Origin: Lachnospiraceae bacterium
Lineage (GTDB): Bacteria; Bacillota; Clostridia; Lachnospirales; Lachnospiraceae
DNA: 64,000 bases
Reading direction: 5' to 3'
Assembly (NCBI GenBank): GCA_022769665.1
Contig: JALEIR010000079.1
Span: 1 to 64,000, forward strand
Numbering within the stretch: position 1 is the first letter of the stretch; each line of letters starts with the position of its first letter. The translations under genes were made by a program, and so were the position numbers. Positions 21,488-30,810 of the stretch are shown here, in pieces. The notes below the pieces were generated by a model. The model was not told the DNA's origin. It did not search any database and saw nothing but the letters and a program-made list of their open reading frames with translations.

Positions 21488-22306
21488 ATGAGTATTTTTT
21501 ATCAGAGCAGATCTGAACGCATCCGTTTTTTTCTCTCGGAAGACAACACTTATGAACCGCATATTCACCGTCAGGCAGAGCTTATTCTGATGCTCCGGGG
21601 TTCCCTAACCGTCACTGTTGAGAAACAGGAGTATCCTCTGCGGGAAGGAGACGGCATCCTGATTTTTCCAAACCAGCTTCACAGTCTGAAGACAGATGAA
21701 AGCAGCCGTATTCTGCTCTGCATTTTTGACAGTGATTTCTGTCACAGCTTCCGCCGGTTCTTTTTGGATAATGCGGCCGAACCCGTTTTTTCTATGTCCG
21801 GTCTCTCTTCTCACAGCCATATTGCAATCAAAGGTCTCATTTCCCTGACCGATGAGTTTCCTCGGGGAACCGCCATTCCCGAGAACGTAATACTGCGTTC
21901 CCAGGGTTATCTCACGCTGCTTTTGACCGATATTTTCAGTTCTCTTGCCCTCCGTCATACGGAGGAACATTCTGATTTGGAGCTGGAACAGCAATTGCTT
22001 CTCTATATTGACTCCCATTACACAGAAAATCTGAGTCTGGAATATCTGGCCAGGGAATTCGGTGTCAGCCCTTTTAGGCTGTCACGTATTTTCTCACACA
22101 GACTCTACACGTCTTTCCCTCAATACGTAAACTCCAGACGCCTGGAATACGCGGCGGACCTGCTTTCAGACACTTCCCGTACCATTACCGGAATTGCTCT
22201 GGATGCCGGGTTTGGCAGCACACGTACCTTTTTCCGGGAATTTGCAAAACGTTACGGAGTTACCCCGGGTGAATACCGTAGGCTTCAGACAAAAAATAAT
22301 TGTTGA
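21488..22306 (+). CDS. AraC-family transcriptional regulator
   Basis: Cupin-like N-terminus and C-terminal HTH_18 (LSLEYLAREFGVSPFRLSRIFSHRL...ITGIALDAGFGSTRTFFREFAKRYGVTPGEYR). SD AAGGAGA before ATG at 21488. Confidence 0.93.
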   Translation: MSIFYQSRSERIRFFLSEDNTYEPHIHRQAELILMLRGSLTVTVEKQEYPLREGDGILIFPNQLHSLKTDESSRILLCIFDSDFCHSFRRFFLDNAAEPVFSMSGLSSHSHIAIKGLISLTDEFPRGTAIPENVILRSQGYLTLLLTDIFSSLALRHTEEHSDLELEQQLLLYIDSHYTENLSLEYLAREFGVSPFRLSRIFSHRLYTSFPQYVNSRRLEYAADLLSDTSRTITGIALDAGFGSTRTFFREFAKRYGVTPGEYRRLQTKNNC

Positions 22307-22332
22307 CATTCCATGAACACAGGTGCTATACT
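22303..22332 (+). promoter_or_regulatory. Cold-shock gene promoter
   Basis: TTGACA (22303-22308), 18 bp, TATACT (22327-22332). Confidence 0.65.
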
Positions 22333-22340
22333 ACAGCTGT

Positions 22341-22441
22341 ATTCTAAATGAAAGTCATTGAACTCACATATTTTTGTAAGTCATTGCGACTTTGATGATG
22401 GTTTACAAAAATATGTGATTTTTTTGTCCTAGCTTTAGAAT
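22341..22441 (+). promoter_or_regulatory. Structured 5' leader with terminator-like hairpin upstream of the cold-shock gene
   Basis: Outer arms ATTCTAAA/TTTAGAAT (22341-22348/22434-22441) and perfect 16-bp inner arms TCACATATTTTTGTAA/TTACAAAAATATGTGA (22364-22379/22403-22418) followed by T7. Confidence 0.6.
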
Positions 22442-22473
22442 CACTATATTTTATTTTTTAAGGAGGTACCACA

Positions 22474-22689
22474 ATGAACAACGGTACAGTTAAATGGTTC
22501 AACGCACAGAAGGGTTATGGTTTCATCACCAACGATGCTAACGGCGAGGAAGTATTCGTACATTTCTCCGCTATCAACGCTGAGGGCTTCAAGTCTCTTG
22601 AGGAAGGCCAGAAGGTTACTTTCGATACCGAGTGTGACCCTCAGAACAGCAGCAAGATTCGTGCTACCAACGTTACTGTAGTAGCTTAA
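22474..22689 (+). CDS. Cold-shock domain protein (CspA family)
   Basis: [43 protein letters not shown]. Confidence 0.97.
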   Translation: MNNGTVKWFNAQKGYGFITNDANGEEVFVHFSAINAEGFKSLEEGQKVTFDTECDPQNSSKIRATNVTVVA

Positions 22690-22713
22690 TTGCTTCTGAA
22701 TACGACGAACACA

Positions 22714-22746
22714 AAAGAGCACCGGATTATGTCCGATGCTCTTTTT
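22714..22746 (+). terminator. Intrinsic terminator of the cold-shock gene
   Basis: AAAGAGCACCGGA-ttatg-TCCGATGCTCTTT then T tract. Confidence 0.85.
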
Positions 22747-22765
22747 ATTTTACCCTTATGCGCTA

Positions 22766-22794
22766 TTGACAAAATTTATCGATTAACATATAAT
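22766..22794 (+). promoter_or_regulatory. Consensus sigma-A promoter of mntP
   Basis: TTGACA, 17 bp, TATAAT (exact consensus). Confidence 0.85.
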
Positions 22795-22814
22795 TTCAAC
22801 AGTTTTATAAATCT

Positions 22815-22962
22815 TCCTGTGGGGGAGTAGTCAGCAGCTCAAGCTGTGGCGATATCAACATATTGACGTTTTTCGTCTGGTATTGCCGAAGCAATTTCGA
22901 TTGTGATGATGAGACTCAGAGGCAATTTGTGATTTGCGCAGATTGTCTTTGGGTCTTTTTTA
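22815..22962 (+). promoter_or_regulatory. yybP-ykoY type (manganese) riboswitch with terminator
   Basis: GGGGGAGTAG motif, ATCAACAT segment, terminator stem 22912-22926/22942-22956 with G-U pairs followed by T6, directly upstream of an MntP-family gene. Confidence 0.82.
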
Positions 22963-23008
22963 ATGGCTGTACAGGCATACCCGCAGGTCCGCCAAAGGAG
23001 AAAATATT

Positions 23009-23584
23009 ATGAGCTTATTTACGTTATTCGTCACTGCTGTGGGACTTTCCATGGATGCCTTCGCGGTATCGGTCTGTAAAGGACTTGCCATGAAAAAGTT
23101 ATCTGTAAAAAAGGCATTCATTATCGGGCTGTGGTTTGGAGGCTTTCAGGCGCTGATGCCTACTCTTGGTTACCTTCTGGGTACACGCTTCGAGAAATAT
23201 GTCACAGCCATTGATCATTGGATAGCCTTTGTCCTCCTTGTACTGATTGGTGCCAATATGATAAAAGAAGCGCTGTCCAAAGAAGAGGACAGCGCAAATG
23301 ATTCTGTTGATATCAAGACAATGTTTCTTCTTGCCGTTGCTACCAGTATTGACGCATTGGCTGTAGGTGTCACTTACGCATTTTTGCAGGTACAGATTGT
23401 TCCGGCAGTCACCTTTATCGGCGTAATTACCTTTTGCCTTTCTGTTGCGGGTGTTAAAATCGGCAATGTCTTCGGATTGAAATACAAATCAAAAGCAGAA
23501 ATTACCGGCGGTGTCATCCTGATTGTCATGGGAACCAAAATTCTGTCAGAACACCTTGGGCTTCTGGATTTTCTGCCGTTTTAA
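23009..23584 (+). CDS. mntP: Manganese efflux pump MntP family
   Basis: 191 aa; [17 protein letters not shown] and [16 protein letters not shown] repeats typical of MntP. Confidence 0.93.
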   Translation: MSLFTLFVTAVGLSMDAFAVSVCKGLAMKKLSVKKAFIIGLWFGGFQALMPTLGYLLGTRFEKYVTAIDHWIAFVLLVLIGANMIKEALSKEEDSANDSVDIKTMFLLAVATSIDALAVGVTYAFLQVQIVPAVTFIGVITFCLSVAGVKIGNVFGLKYKSKAEITGGVILIVMGTKILSEHLGLLDFLPF

Positions 23585-24729
23585 CCTTCATCCGGCAGCC
23601 TTCTGAGCTCCGTATACGCCAGAAGCAGAGGTCCTACTCCCTTGGCATCATTTTCCACAACGGGCTCGGACATATAGTATTCAAAGCTGCCATCCCTGCG
23701 GAGATTATCCGCAGGGCCCAGCCCTGCCACCAGACAGATACCTCCCAGATTCAGATTTCCGTCTGTCTCCTTTAAATACCTGTCGCAGATGCCGTGAAAG
23801 GCCTTCAACCCGTATGCTCTGTAACTTTCGGGGAGAAAGCCCAACCGCACTCCCTTTAACAGGGAATAAGCCATAATGGCACTTCCGCTGGTCTCCGGAT
23901 AATTCGGTTCCTTCCCGCTCAGGGCAGGGAGCTGATACCACATACCGCTCTCATCCTGGAATTTCAGCATATCATCTATCAGACGTACAAAAACGTTCTT
24001 CAGATTGTTGTACTCTTCTTTGAACGCTTCCCCGGGCTCACACTTGTCAAGTGTATCCAACAATGCCATGGAATACCAACCGATAGCTCTCAGCCAGAAG
24101 TTTTTGGAAAGCCCGGTCTCCTTATCACACCAGAACACTTCTCTCGATGCATCATAACCGTGATAGTAAAGTCCTGTCTTTTCATCCCTCATATGGCTGA
24201 CCACATTGGCAAACTGGTGAAAGATATCACTGTAATTCTTTTTATTGTTGAACTTTGTCTCGTACTCCATATAGAAAGGCTGTCCCATATACATACCGTC
24301 CAGCCAAACCTGATTCGGATATATTTTTTTGTGCCAGAAATTTCCTTCCGCCGTACGGGGCTGGGTTTTCACCTGACTGTATATCAAATCTATGGCTTTT
24401 CTGTATTTTTCTTTCCCGTTCAACTCATACAGTGCAAACAAAGTCTTCCCTGCGTTGACATTGTCAATATTGTACTCCTCCACGGAATAGCCTGTAATAG
24501 AACCGTCTTCCCCGACACGATGGTCAATGAAAGCATCGGCAAACTCGTAATATTTTTTCTTTCCTGTAGCCTGATAAGTCTCAAGCAACGCAAGAATCAT
24601 ACATCCGTCAATATAATTCCAGCCGCCCGCCTTTCCGGCCAGTGCTTTTTCAATATTCCACACCGGCACATCCAGTGTACTCTTTTCAATCAATTCATCA
24701 ATGTATCGTTCAAAAACAGTCAGCTGCAT
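23581..24729 (-). CDS. Glycoside hydrolase family 88/105 (unsaturated rhamnogalacturonyl hydrolase-like)
   Basis: [65 protein letters not shown]. Confidence 0.9.
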   Translation of the reverse strand: MQLTVFERYIDELIEKSTLDVPVWNIEKALAGKAGGWNYIDGCMILALLETYQATGKKKYYEFADAFIDHRVGEDGSITGYSVEEYNIDNVNAGKTLFALYELNGKEKYRKAIDLIYSQVKTQPRTAEGNFWHKKIYPNQVWLDGMYMGQPFYMEYETKFNNKKNYSDIFHQFANVVSHMRDEKTGLYYHGYDASREVFWCDKETGLSKNFWLRAIGWYSMALLDTLDKCEPGEAFKEEYNNLKNVFVRLIDDMLKFQDESGMWYQLPALSGKEPNYPETSGSAIMAYSLLKGVRLGFLPESYRAYGLKAFHGICDRYLKETDGNLNLGGICLVAGLGPADNLRRDGSFEYYMSEPVVENDAKGVGPLLLAYTELRRLPDEG

Positions 24730-24812
24730 AAAAAATCCTCCGTCACGGAAATGTAAGAGCTTACATACAATTGTACCTTCTTACTCTGTTTTCGTCAACG
24801 GGGGATTTTTTG

Positions 24813-26384
24813 TTATGCGGTCTCCATTCTGTAAAAATTGAAAGAAGCGATTAACATAAATATGAAAGTAAACAATATCATAAAGACATCCATAAACAGG
24901 TATGCCGGAGTAATACCGCCTATCATAGCTCCCAGCACTGCTCCCAAAATTGCAGCCGTAATCACAATTCCCTGAATCAACATCTGAAACAACTGCTTTC
25001 CGAAGGTACCCATGGTTCCTCCCACCACAATCTCAGCCACCGCCAGGGCATACAGCTTGTTGGCTGAAAGCGATACATAGGCCAGAACACAGAGCACGGT
25101 CGTCACAGGCGACATTCCCATGACAACAGCGCCGGGTACGGTAATCAGCAACCCGTTCACCAGACTCTGGATAATCTGTATTGCCGTGGCATTTACCAGC
25201 TTGCCGAATGCGGAATCGGGAATCATATAAGTATAAGGGGATTTCAGCTCCTTGGCCCACTTTCCGTTCATTGCGGTAAAAATGAATATCAGATAGGCGG
25301 ACACTGCCGGAATCACAAAAGGCGTAAACCCTCCGAAACCTCCTTCCCGAATATACAACCAGGGAATGACTGCTCCCGCTGCCAGTGCAAAAACTGTGCT
25401 TGTGTCAAAAATAAAGAAACGACTTTTCCTGTATTCCAGAAGCTGTCTGCTAAACAGTGCCCCTGCTCCCGTTCTCTTCCATCGTACGCTCGCTTTGCCG
25501 TATTTCTGCTTTCTGCCAAGTCGCTTATCTGTGCCTCCCTGCCTGCGGTTTGCCAGAACTTCCTCATAGTCCTCCGCAAATTTGACGGCATCCTCATAAA
25601 AGGCACCGGTACATTTCATTCTCACCGCTGCAATCACTACTGCGACAAACAGACAGCAATAAAGCAATGTTCCCACAACATTCACCGTTGTTATCCCTGT
25701 AAACAGAAGATGTAAAACCGCAATATACCATCCGATGACAGGCACCAATTGTACTGCATCACTGTGCAGAAAATGTATTACTGTCTGAAAGCTCAGCCCC
25801 TCCCGTAAATACATAAGGACACCGATGACGGCCAAAATACCAAGTACCCCGTAAGCGGCTTTGATGATCAGGCCTCTCTGCTTCTCATCCAGTCTCTCCG
25901 ACCCATACAGTAAAAGCATGACACAGCATTCCAGTACATTTTCCACCCCCAGAGAGAACAGAAAATAGACCGCCAGTTTCCACGTCGGCACGTGGAACAT
26001 AAGATTGCCGCAGATTACTCCAAAAAGATTGAGTAATATTTGCATGGGAACGGTTCGCAAATGTGCATACAACAGAACCTGCTTGGGGCTGATTGGGGAA
26101 GGGAACATAAAATGGATATCGCAGTTTCGGTATACCAGTCCCTTTCTTTTGGCATAGGCAATCAGGTTGCCGGGAATCAGCCAGAAAGCGAAAAGGGTCA
26201 ACACCCCTGCCATTGAGCCCGGAGAGTCAATCCCCCCGTTCTCTGTCAGGGTTCTCAGCGAAAAGGATAAACATATCATATAAAATAAAATCAGAGCGGC
26301 ATAAAAATATGTGACAGGCTTGCGAAGAGCCATCCTGACACGGTTTAACAGTGTTTTTCTATAGAGATATCCGATTGCTCCCAT
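24813..26384 (-). CDS. Putative ABC exporter membrane protein
   Basis: 523 aa polytopic protein immediately downstream of an ABC ATPase. Confidence 0.8.
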   Translation of the reverse strand: MGAIGYLYRKTLLNRVRMALRKPVTYFYAALILFYMICLSFSLRTLTENGGIDSPGSMAGVLTLFAFWLIPGNLIAYAKRKGLVYRNCDIHFMFPSPISPKQVLLYAHLRTVPMQILLNLFGVICGNLMFHVPTWKLAVYFLFSLGVENVLECCVMLLLYGSERLDEKQRGLIIKAAYGVLGILAVIGVLMYLREGLSFQTVIHFLHSDAVQLVPVIGWYIAVLHLLFTGITTVNVVGTLLYCCLFVAVVIAAVRMKCTGAFYEDAVKFAEDYEEVLANRRQGGTDKRLGRKQKYGKASVRWKRTGAGALFSRQLLEYRKSRFFIFDTSTVFALAAGAVIPWLYIREGGFGGFTPFVIPAVSAYLIFIFTAMNGKWAKELKSPYTYMIPDSAFGKLVNATAIQIIQSLVNGLLITVPGAVVMGMSPVTTVLCVLAYVSLSANKLYALAVAEIVVGGTMGTFGKQLFQMLIQGIVITAAILGAVLGAMIGGITPAYLFMDVFMILFTFIFMLIASFNFYRMETA

Positions 26385-26387
26385 AGG

Positions 26388-27137
26388 TTACCTCCCGTTG
26401 ACGGAAGTGGAATCACTTTCCGTTACAGAAGCATTTTCTGTTTTCTCAGCTTGTCCCGTGACCTGGAAGAACAACTCTTCCAAATCTTCATTTGCCAGGT
26501 TCTCTCTTGCATATGTTCCCAGAATGTGTCCTTTATCCATGACAAAAGTCACGTCCCACAATTCCTTTACCATCTCCAGCATATGGGTACTGATCAAAAC
26601 AGTGCATCCTCTGTCACGCAGATTGAGTATAACCGCCTTCAGTTCCTTAATTGCCGCAGGATCCAGTCCCACCATAGGTTCATCCAGCAAAACAACATCC
26701 GGTTTGGTAATCAACGCACAGCAGATGCTGACCTTCTGCATCATTCCTTTGGAAAGCTCATTCCCCAGTTTATTCTGCTTATCCGTCAGGTCAAATTTGT
26801 CAAACAGGCTCTCAATCTCCTCCTCAGATGCCTCAACGCCGTAGGCTCTGGTGATAAACTCTATGTGTTCCCGCACTGTCAGAGCCTCATACATATACGG
26901 AATCTCCGGCACATACGCAAAATGCTTCTTCGCTTCAATGGTTCGGGAATCCATTCCTTGAATCCGAATGGTGCCTTTGTAGCGTAAAAGTCCCGCAATG
27001 CTCTTTATCACCGTAGATTTTCCGGCTCCGTTGGGTCCCAGCAAAATACCTACTTTCCCGTCAGGAACAGTAAAGCCCACATTGTCCGCCGCCAACGTCT
27101 TTCCGTATTTTTTCGACAGTCCGATAACCTCTAACAT
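26388..27137 (-). CDS. ABC transporter ATP-binding protein
   Basis: GPNGAGKSTVIKSIAG, LSKGMMQKV, VVLLDEPMVGLDP. Confidence 0.95.
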   Translation of the reverse strand: MLEVIGLSKKYGKTLAADNVGFTVPDGKVGILLGPNGAGKSTVIKSIAGLLRYKGTIRIQGMDSRTIEAKKHFAYVPEIPYMYEALTVREHIEFITRAYGVEASEEEIESLFDKFDLTDKQNKLGNELSKGMMQKVSICCALITKPDVVLLDEPMVGLDPAAIKELKAVILNLRDRGCTVLISTHMLEMVKELWDVTFVMDKGHILGTYARENLANEDLEELFFQVTGQAEKTENASVTESDSTSVNGR

Positions 27138-27152
27138 CCTTCTCTCCCCCTT

Positions 27153-28223
27153 TTAGATAGCTGATATCCAGCCCATGCCCATAGCTGCTGCAATCAGCCA
27201 GATAATCAACAGATGTGCCGGATAGAACACATAGAAGAAATATTTCATCTTCAATCCTCTTTCTCCATTGTAAAGAGCAATGGGAATCAAGGTAAAAAAT
27301 GCCGTAATTTCATTAACACTCATCAATGTCAGAACAATACAGCCGGAAAGCGCAGAAACCACTTTTCTTTTGCGGAACAGATACATTACGGCAATGGTCA
27401 GGACGCCCATTCCGGAATAATCTGTACGCAGGAAATCCGCTGCAAACATGGCTGCCCCCAAGGCTGCCATATCTGCGCACATTCTCCATGCCCTGTCACT
27501 CCCCTTCGCATGACGGTACGCAGCATAGATAATCGCCATGACAATGACAAAAGCAATATACACTGCCGCCAGCAGTACCATAGCCTTTTCTTGTCCTCCC
27601 AGCAGATATGCAAGGCTTACGCCAAACTGCGCAAAAAGACTTCCCAGCAAATTGCAAAACGCCAATGCGGCATAGCCGGGCAGAAGCAGAATCCCCGCAA
27701 TTGTCAAAATGACCCGTAAGGCTTTATGCACATCGTGCTTGGCAAAGAAATCAAAGGCACATAGCGACAATATTCCGATAAACAGAGTAAAATACACATT
27801 CTGGTAACCAAACTCCAGCACCTTTCCGCTGCATGCCAAATCAAAAGGTATCTCGGAAATCAAAGCAAACAATCCCAAACGGAATACATATTTTCTGATG
27901 TTTCTTGTTTTCTGAAAACCTTCTACCAAAAGAAAACAGAAAATCGGGAAACCAAGACGTCCTATCATTCTCATTACCGACATACCATAGTAAAGCGCGC
28001 CATTATCTGAAATCCACTGCATTATCTTCCCGTAGTCTCCCGACATGAGAACATCCATCATCCCGTTTGAAATCAGGATTCTTGTCAGCAGTGCCGCTGC
28101 CACATGGTCAATCAGCATTGCCACCACCGCAATGATTTTTACAGTACTTCCGGAAATCCCCTTTTTCTTTTGTTCCTGCGCAGGTGCCTGACATACCGGC
28201 GCACTCAGTTGAACACTATCCAT
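27153..28223 (-). CDS. TraX family membrane protein
   Basis: SGSTVKIIAVVAMLIDHVAAAL, GRLGFPIFCFLLVEGFQKTRNIRKYVFRLGLFALISEIPFDL. Confidence 0.88.
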   Translation of the reverse strand: MDSVQLSAPVCQAPAQEQKKKGISGSTVKIIAVVAMLIDHVAAALLTRILISNGMMDVLMSGDYGKIMQWISDNGALYYGMSVMRMIGRLGFPIFCFLLVEGFQKTRNIRKYVFRLGLFALISEIPFDLACSGKVLEFGYQNVYFTLFIGILSLCAFDFFAKHDVHKALRVILTIAGILLLPGYAALAFCNLLGSLFAQFGVSLAYLLGGQEKAMVLLAAVYIAFVIVMAIIYAAYRHAKGSDRAWRMCADMAALGAAMFAADFLRTDYSGMGVLTIAVMYLFRKRKVVSALSGCIVLTLMSVNEITAFFTLIPIALYNGERGLKMKYFFYVFYPAHLLIIWLIAAAMGMGWISAI

Positions 28224-28362
28224 TTTTTCTCATCCTTTCCCTCATAAACCGATAATCAAGCATTTCATCACTTGAATTCAGTTGTATTATATGTCTAATA
28301 CAATAATATATATTATATGATTTGTCAATGTATTTTTATGCACGTTTCTTTTCTTTATCGTG

Positions 28363-28537
28363 CTGTCTCGAAGCTTCGCTTCTCGGTGTCGCGGCGCTCC
28401 TCAAATTGCGCCGTGCGTGAACGCCCGCGCAACTTTCCTCGCTGCTCGCCCTGTCTCGAAGCTTCGCTTCTCGGTGTCGCGGCGCTCCTCAAATTGCGCC
28501 GTGCGTGAACGCCCGCGCAACTTTCCTCGCTGCTCGC
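28363..28537. repeat. Two tandem 88-bp repeat units, identical over 87 bp, GC-rich
   Basis: CTGTCTCGAAGCTTCGCTTCTCGGTGTCGCGGCGCTCC...TTTCCTCGCTGCTCGC at 28363-28449 and again at 28451-28537. Confidence 0.95.
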
Positions 28538-28541
28538 GCAA

Positions 28542-28574
28542 AAAAGGGAGCGGGCACAATGCCCGTTCCCTTTT
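28542..28574 (-). terminator. Intrinsic terminator of the response regulator gene
   Basis: AAAAGGGAGCGGGCA-CAA-TGCCCGTTCCCTTTT, overlaps the stop codon. Confidence 0.85.
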
Positions 28575-29271
28575 ATCCTACCTTATACCCGTTTCCCCAG
28601 ACTACCTTCAGATATCGGGGTTCTCTGGGATTGCTCTCAATTTTTTCCCTGATGTGGCGAATATGTACCGCAATGGTATTGTCTGCTCCGATTGCCTGCA
28701 TATTCCAGATACTTTCATAAATCTGACTGTTAGAAAAGACCTTTCCTCTTTGCTGCACAAGAAGTCTAAGAATTTTATATTCGATAGGAGTCAGTCTTAC
28801 GCTTTTTCCGTCCACAGTAACCGTTCGCTGAATATCATCAATGACCAGACCGTCTACCCGGTATATGCGATCTATATTGGCACACATATTGACCAATTGG
28901 TTATACCTTCGTATCTGAGATTTGATTCGAGCCAGAATTTCAAGAGGATTGCAGTCCGCTGTCACATAGTCGTCTGCTCCTGCCTCAAGCGCCATAATCT
29001 TCGCCGTTTCAGCAGACTGTCGGGAAACTACCATCAGCGGAATACTGCTTGCATGCCGCAGTCCGGCAATCAGTTCGATGCCCTTATCCCATCCCTTGTC
29101 ATTCAGGGCAACATCTACCAGCATCAACTGGATTTCTCCGTTCTGCGGTATTTGTTTCAGTTCTTCTTCGCTTGCCGCTATCAGCATCTCCAGTCCTTCA
29201 CTCGCAAATAGCGGTTCCATTTTTTCTGCAATTCCCGTCTGATTATTGTAAATTAAAATTTTTCCCATCAT
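28573..29271 (-). CDS. Response regulator transcription factor (OmpR/PhoB family)
   Basis: Receiver domain (LMLVDVALNDKGWDKGIELIAGLR, DYVTADCNPLEILARIK) and winged helix (LTPIEYKILRLLVQQRGKVFS). Start MMGKILIYNN with SD AAAGGAAAG. Confidence 0.92.
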   Translation of the reverse strand: MMGKILIYNNQTGIAEKMEPLFASEGLEMLIAASEEELKQIPQNGEIQLMLVDVALNDKGWDKGIELIAGLRHASSIPLMVVSRQSAETAKIMALEAGADDYVTADCNPLEILARIKSQIRRYNQLVNMCANIDRIYRVDGLVIDDIQRTVTVDGKSVRLTPIEYKILRLLVQQRGKVFSNSQIYESIWNMQAIGADNTIAVHIRHIREKIESNPREPRYLKVVWGNGYKVG

Positions 29272-29348
29272 ACCATACTTTCCTTTCCCTCTCAAAGTCC
29301 TCGTATAAACAGACTCAAAGTGTAATTCTCCGGCTCCAATCCGGCATA

Positions 29349-30095
29349 TCATTTCGCGAAATACACAGTTAAATCCAAATCTGCCAATATCTTTTCAATG
29401 GTTTCCGCCTCAAACCCGTGAAAACTCATGGATAACTCTCTTCCTTCCACCGCAATGACCGCATGGGTCGCTTCCACCTGTCCGTCATCGTCCACCGTGT
29501 CAAACAACGTGTAGCTCAGGCCTTGGGCGTTGATATAGCTGCTCTCGTTTTCCGTCCTGCCCGTATATCCGGTTGCCGATGAATAGCTCTCCACACCTCT
29601 GTAATCGTTCTGCATCAGGCTGAAATATTTTCCTTCCGCAATCACCATGACAGATGTCATCATGCTGTCATCAATGACGGAAACACATGCTCCTTCAACC
29701 TCCGGTTCCAGAAACGAAATGTCCGGTATTTTATTGATTACAGAAGAGTGTTCCAGAAAATCCTGAAAGTCTTCATATTCCCGGCTTTCGGAAATACCAG
29801 CCTCTTCGTTTCCGCTCCTTGCCGCCAATGTGGTTTCCAAGTTTTCCCCACCGGTGACTGTATACCCACTGTCACGTACTTCTATGACAGCATTCATATA
29901 ACCTTTGGCCGCTACGGTTCCCGCTCCGAAAAGAAGCAACACCGCTGCTGCCGTACATCCTTTTGCAACATTTCTGTTTCTGCGCTTCTGCTGTATTTTT
30001 CGATGATGGATTTCATCCTGCACGCATTCGGATTTCATATGCAGTTTGGGCAGCTCCCGGACTGCCTGCCTGTATTCCTCCCGAAAATCATTCAA
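29349..30095 (-). CDS. Probable anti-sigma factor, single-TM protein
   Basis: 248 aa, one TM (NVAKGCTAAAVLLLFGAGTVAAKGY), overlaps upstream ECF sigma gene. Confidence 0.65.
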   Translation of the reverse strand: MNDFREEYRQAVRELPKLHMKSECVQDEIHHRKIQQKRRNRNVAKGCTAAAVLLLFGAGTVAAKGYMNAVIEVRDSGYTVTGGENLETTLAARSGNEEAGISESREYEDFQDFLEHSSVINKIPDISFLEPEVEGACVSVIDDSMMTSVMVIAEGKYFSLMQNDYRGVESYSSATGYTGRTENESSYINAQGLSYTLFDTVDDDGQVEATHAVIAVEGRELSMSFHGFEAETIEKILADLDLTVYFAK

Positions 30096-30633
30096 AATCG
30101 TATTCCTCCCTCAGTGACTTTCGAAGCAGCTCACGTCCTCTTGTCAGCTGCGATGTAACCGTTGATTCACCCCGGTTTGTTATCTCGGCAATTGCCTTAA
30201 CCGACAGCCCCTGATAATAAAAAAGGTGAATCACTTCCCGATATTTCACCGGAAGCGCCATAACCGCACTCAGAAGTTCCTGTCTTTTTTCCTTCTCCAG
30301 AGAATATTGCTCCGGCTCGGAAGTTCCCGAAAATGTCCTGTAGCTTTCCGTTTCCTCAGCTTTATCCTGCCATTCCTCATCACTTTTTCGCCTTTTCCAG
30401 GCGCTACGCCAGATTTTGCGGCATCCGTTAACAGCCACCTTAAAGAGCCAGGCCTTTTCATGCTCATCGCTCTCAAAATCTTCGCTTCTCTTCATATACT
30501 GATAGAACACCTCTTGAACGACATCTTCCGCATCCTGTACATTTTGAAGCCGAATCAGACATAGTTTAAAAAGCATGTCACCATATATATCAATCTTCTG
30601 TTGTAAATCCTTGTTATTCCCAGATTTTTCCAT
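30088..30633 (-). CDS. RNA polymerase ECF sigma factor
   Basis: Sigma region 2 (IYGDMLFKLCLIRLQNVQDAEDVVQEVFYQYMK) and region 4 (LPVKYREVIHLFYYQGLSVKAIAEITNRGESTVTSQLTRGRELLRK). Confidence 0.93.
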   Translation of the reverse strand: MEKSGNNKDLQQKIDIYGDMLFKLCLIRLQNVQDAEDVVQEVFYQYMKRSEDFESDEHEKAWLFKVAVNGCRKIWRSAWKRRKSDEEWQDKAEETESYRTFSGTSEPEQYSLEKEKRQELLSAVMALPVKYREVIHLFYYQGLSVKAIAEITNRGESTVTSQLTRGRELLRKSLREEYDFE

Positions 30634-30735
30634 ATTGTTTTGTACAAAACTCTTTCCACTGTTTATATATATCCGTTACTACCCCTGTTTACTGCATAAA
30701 TTATAAAATATCTTTGTATCAAAGTTGCAACAAAA

Positions 30736-30758
30736 TAGAGAGTGTTGAACACTCTCTA
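30736..30758 (-). terminator. Palindromic hairpin downstream of the AI-2E family gene
   Basis: Perfect TAGAGAGTGTT-G-AACACTCTCTA. Confidence 0.55.
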
Positions 30759-30810
30759 CTTAAAATAGACTGTTTTCTGTGAAAAAAGTTTCATTCAGCC
30801 TGTATATTTT

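Noticed and set aside
22444-22722. 92-aa minus-strand ORF over the cold-shock gene
   Set aside because: Mirror ORF of the csp coding sequence.
27153-28223. TraX-like gene as evidence for a conjugative element
   Set aside because: TraX-family proteins are common chromosomal membrane proteins in Clostridia; no relaxase, integrase or T4SS genes are nearby.
28363-28537. Possible CRISPR array
   Set aside because: Only two directly abutting copies with no spacers; it is a tandem duplication, not a CRISPR.
28360-29211. 283-aa plus-strand ORF starting in the 88-bp repeat
   Set aside because: It runs through the tandem repeat and then antisense to the response regulator; the repeated peptide segments arise from the DNA repeat.
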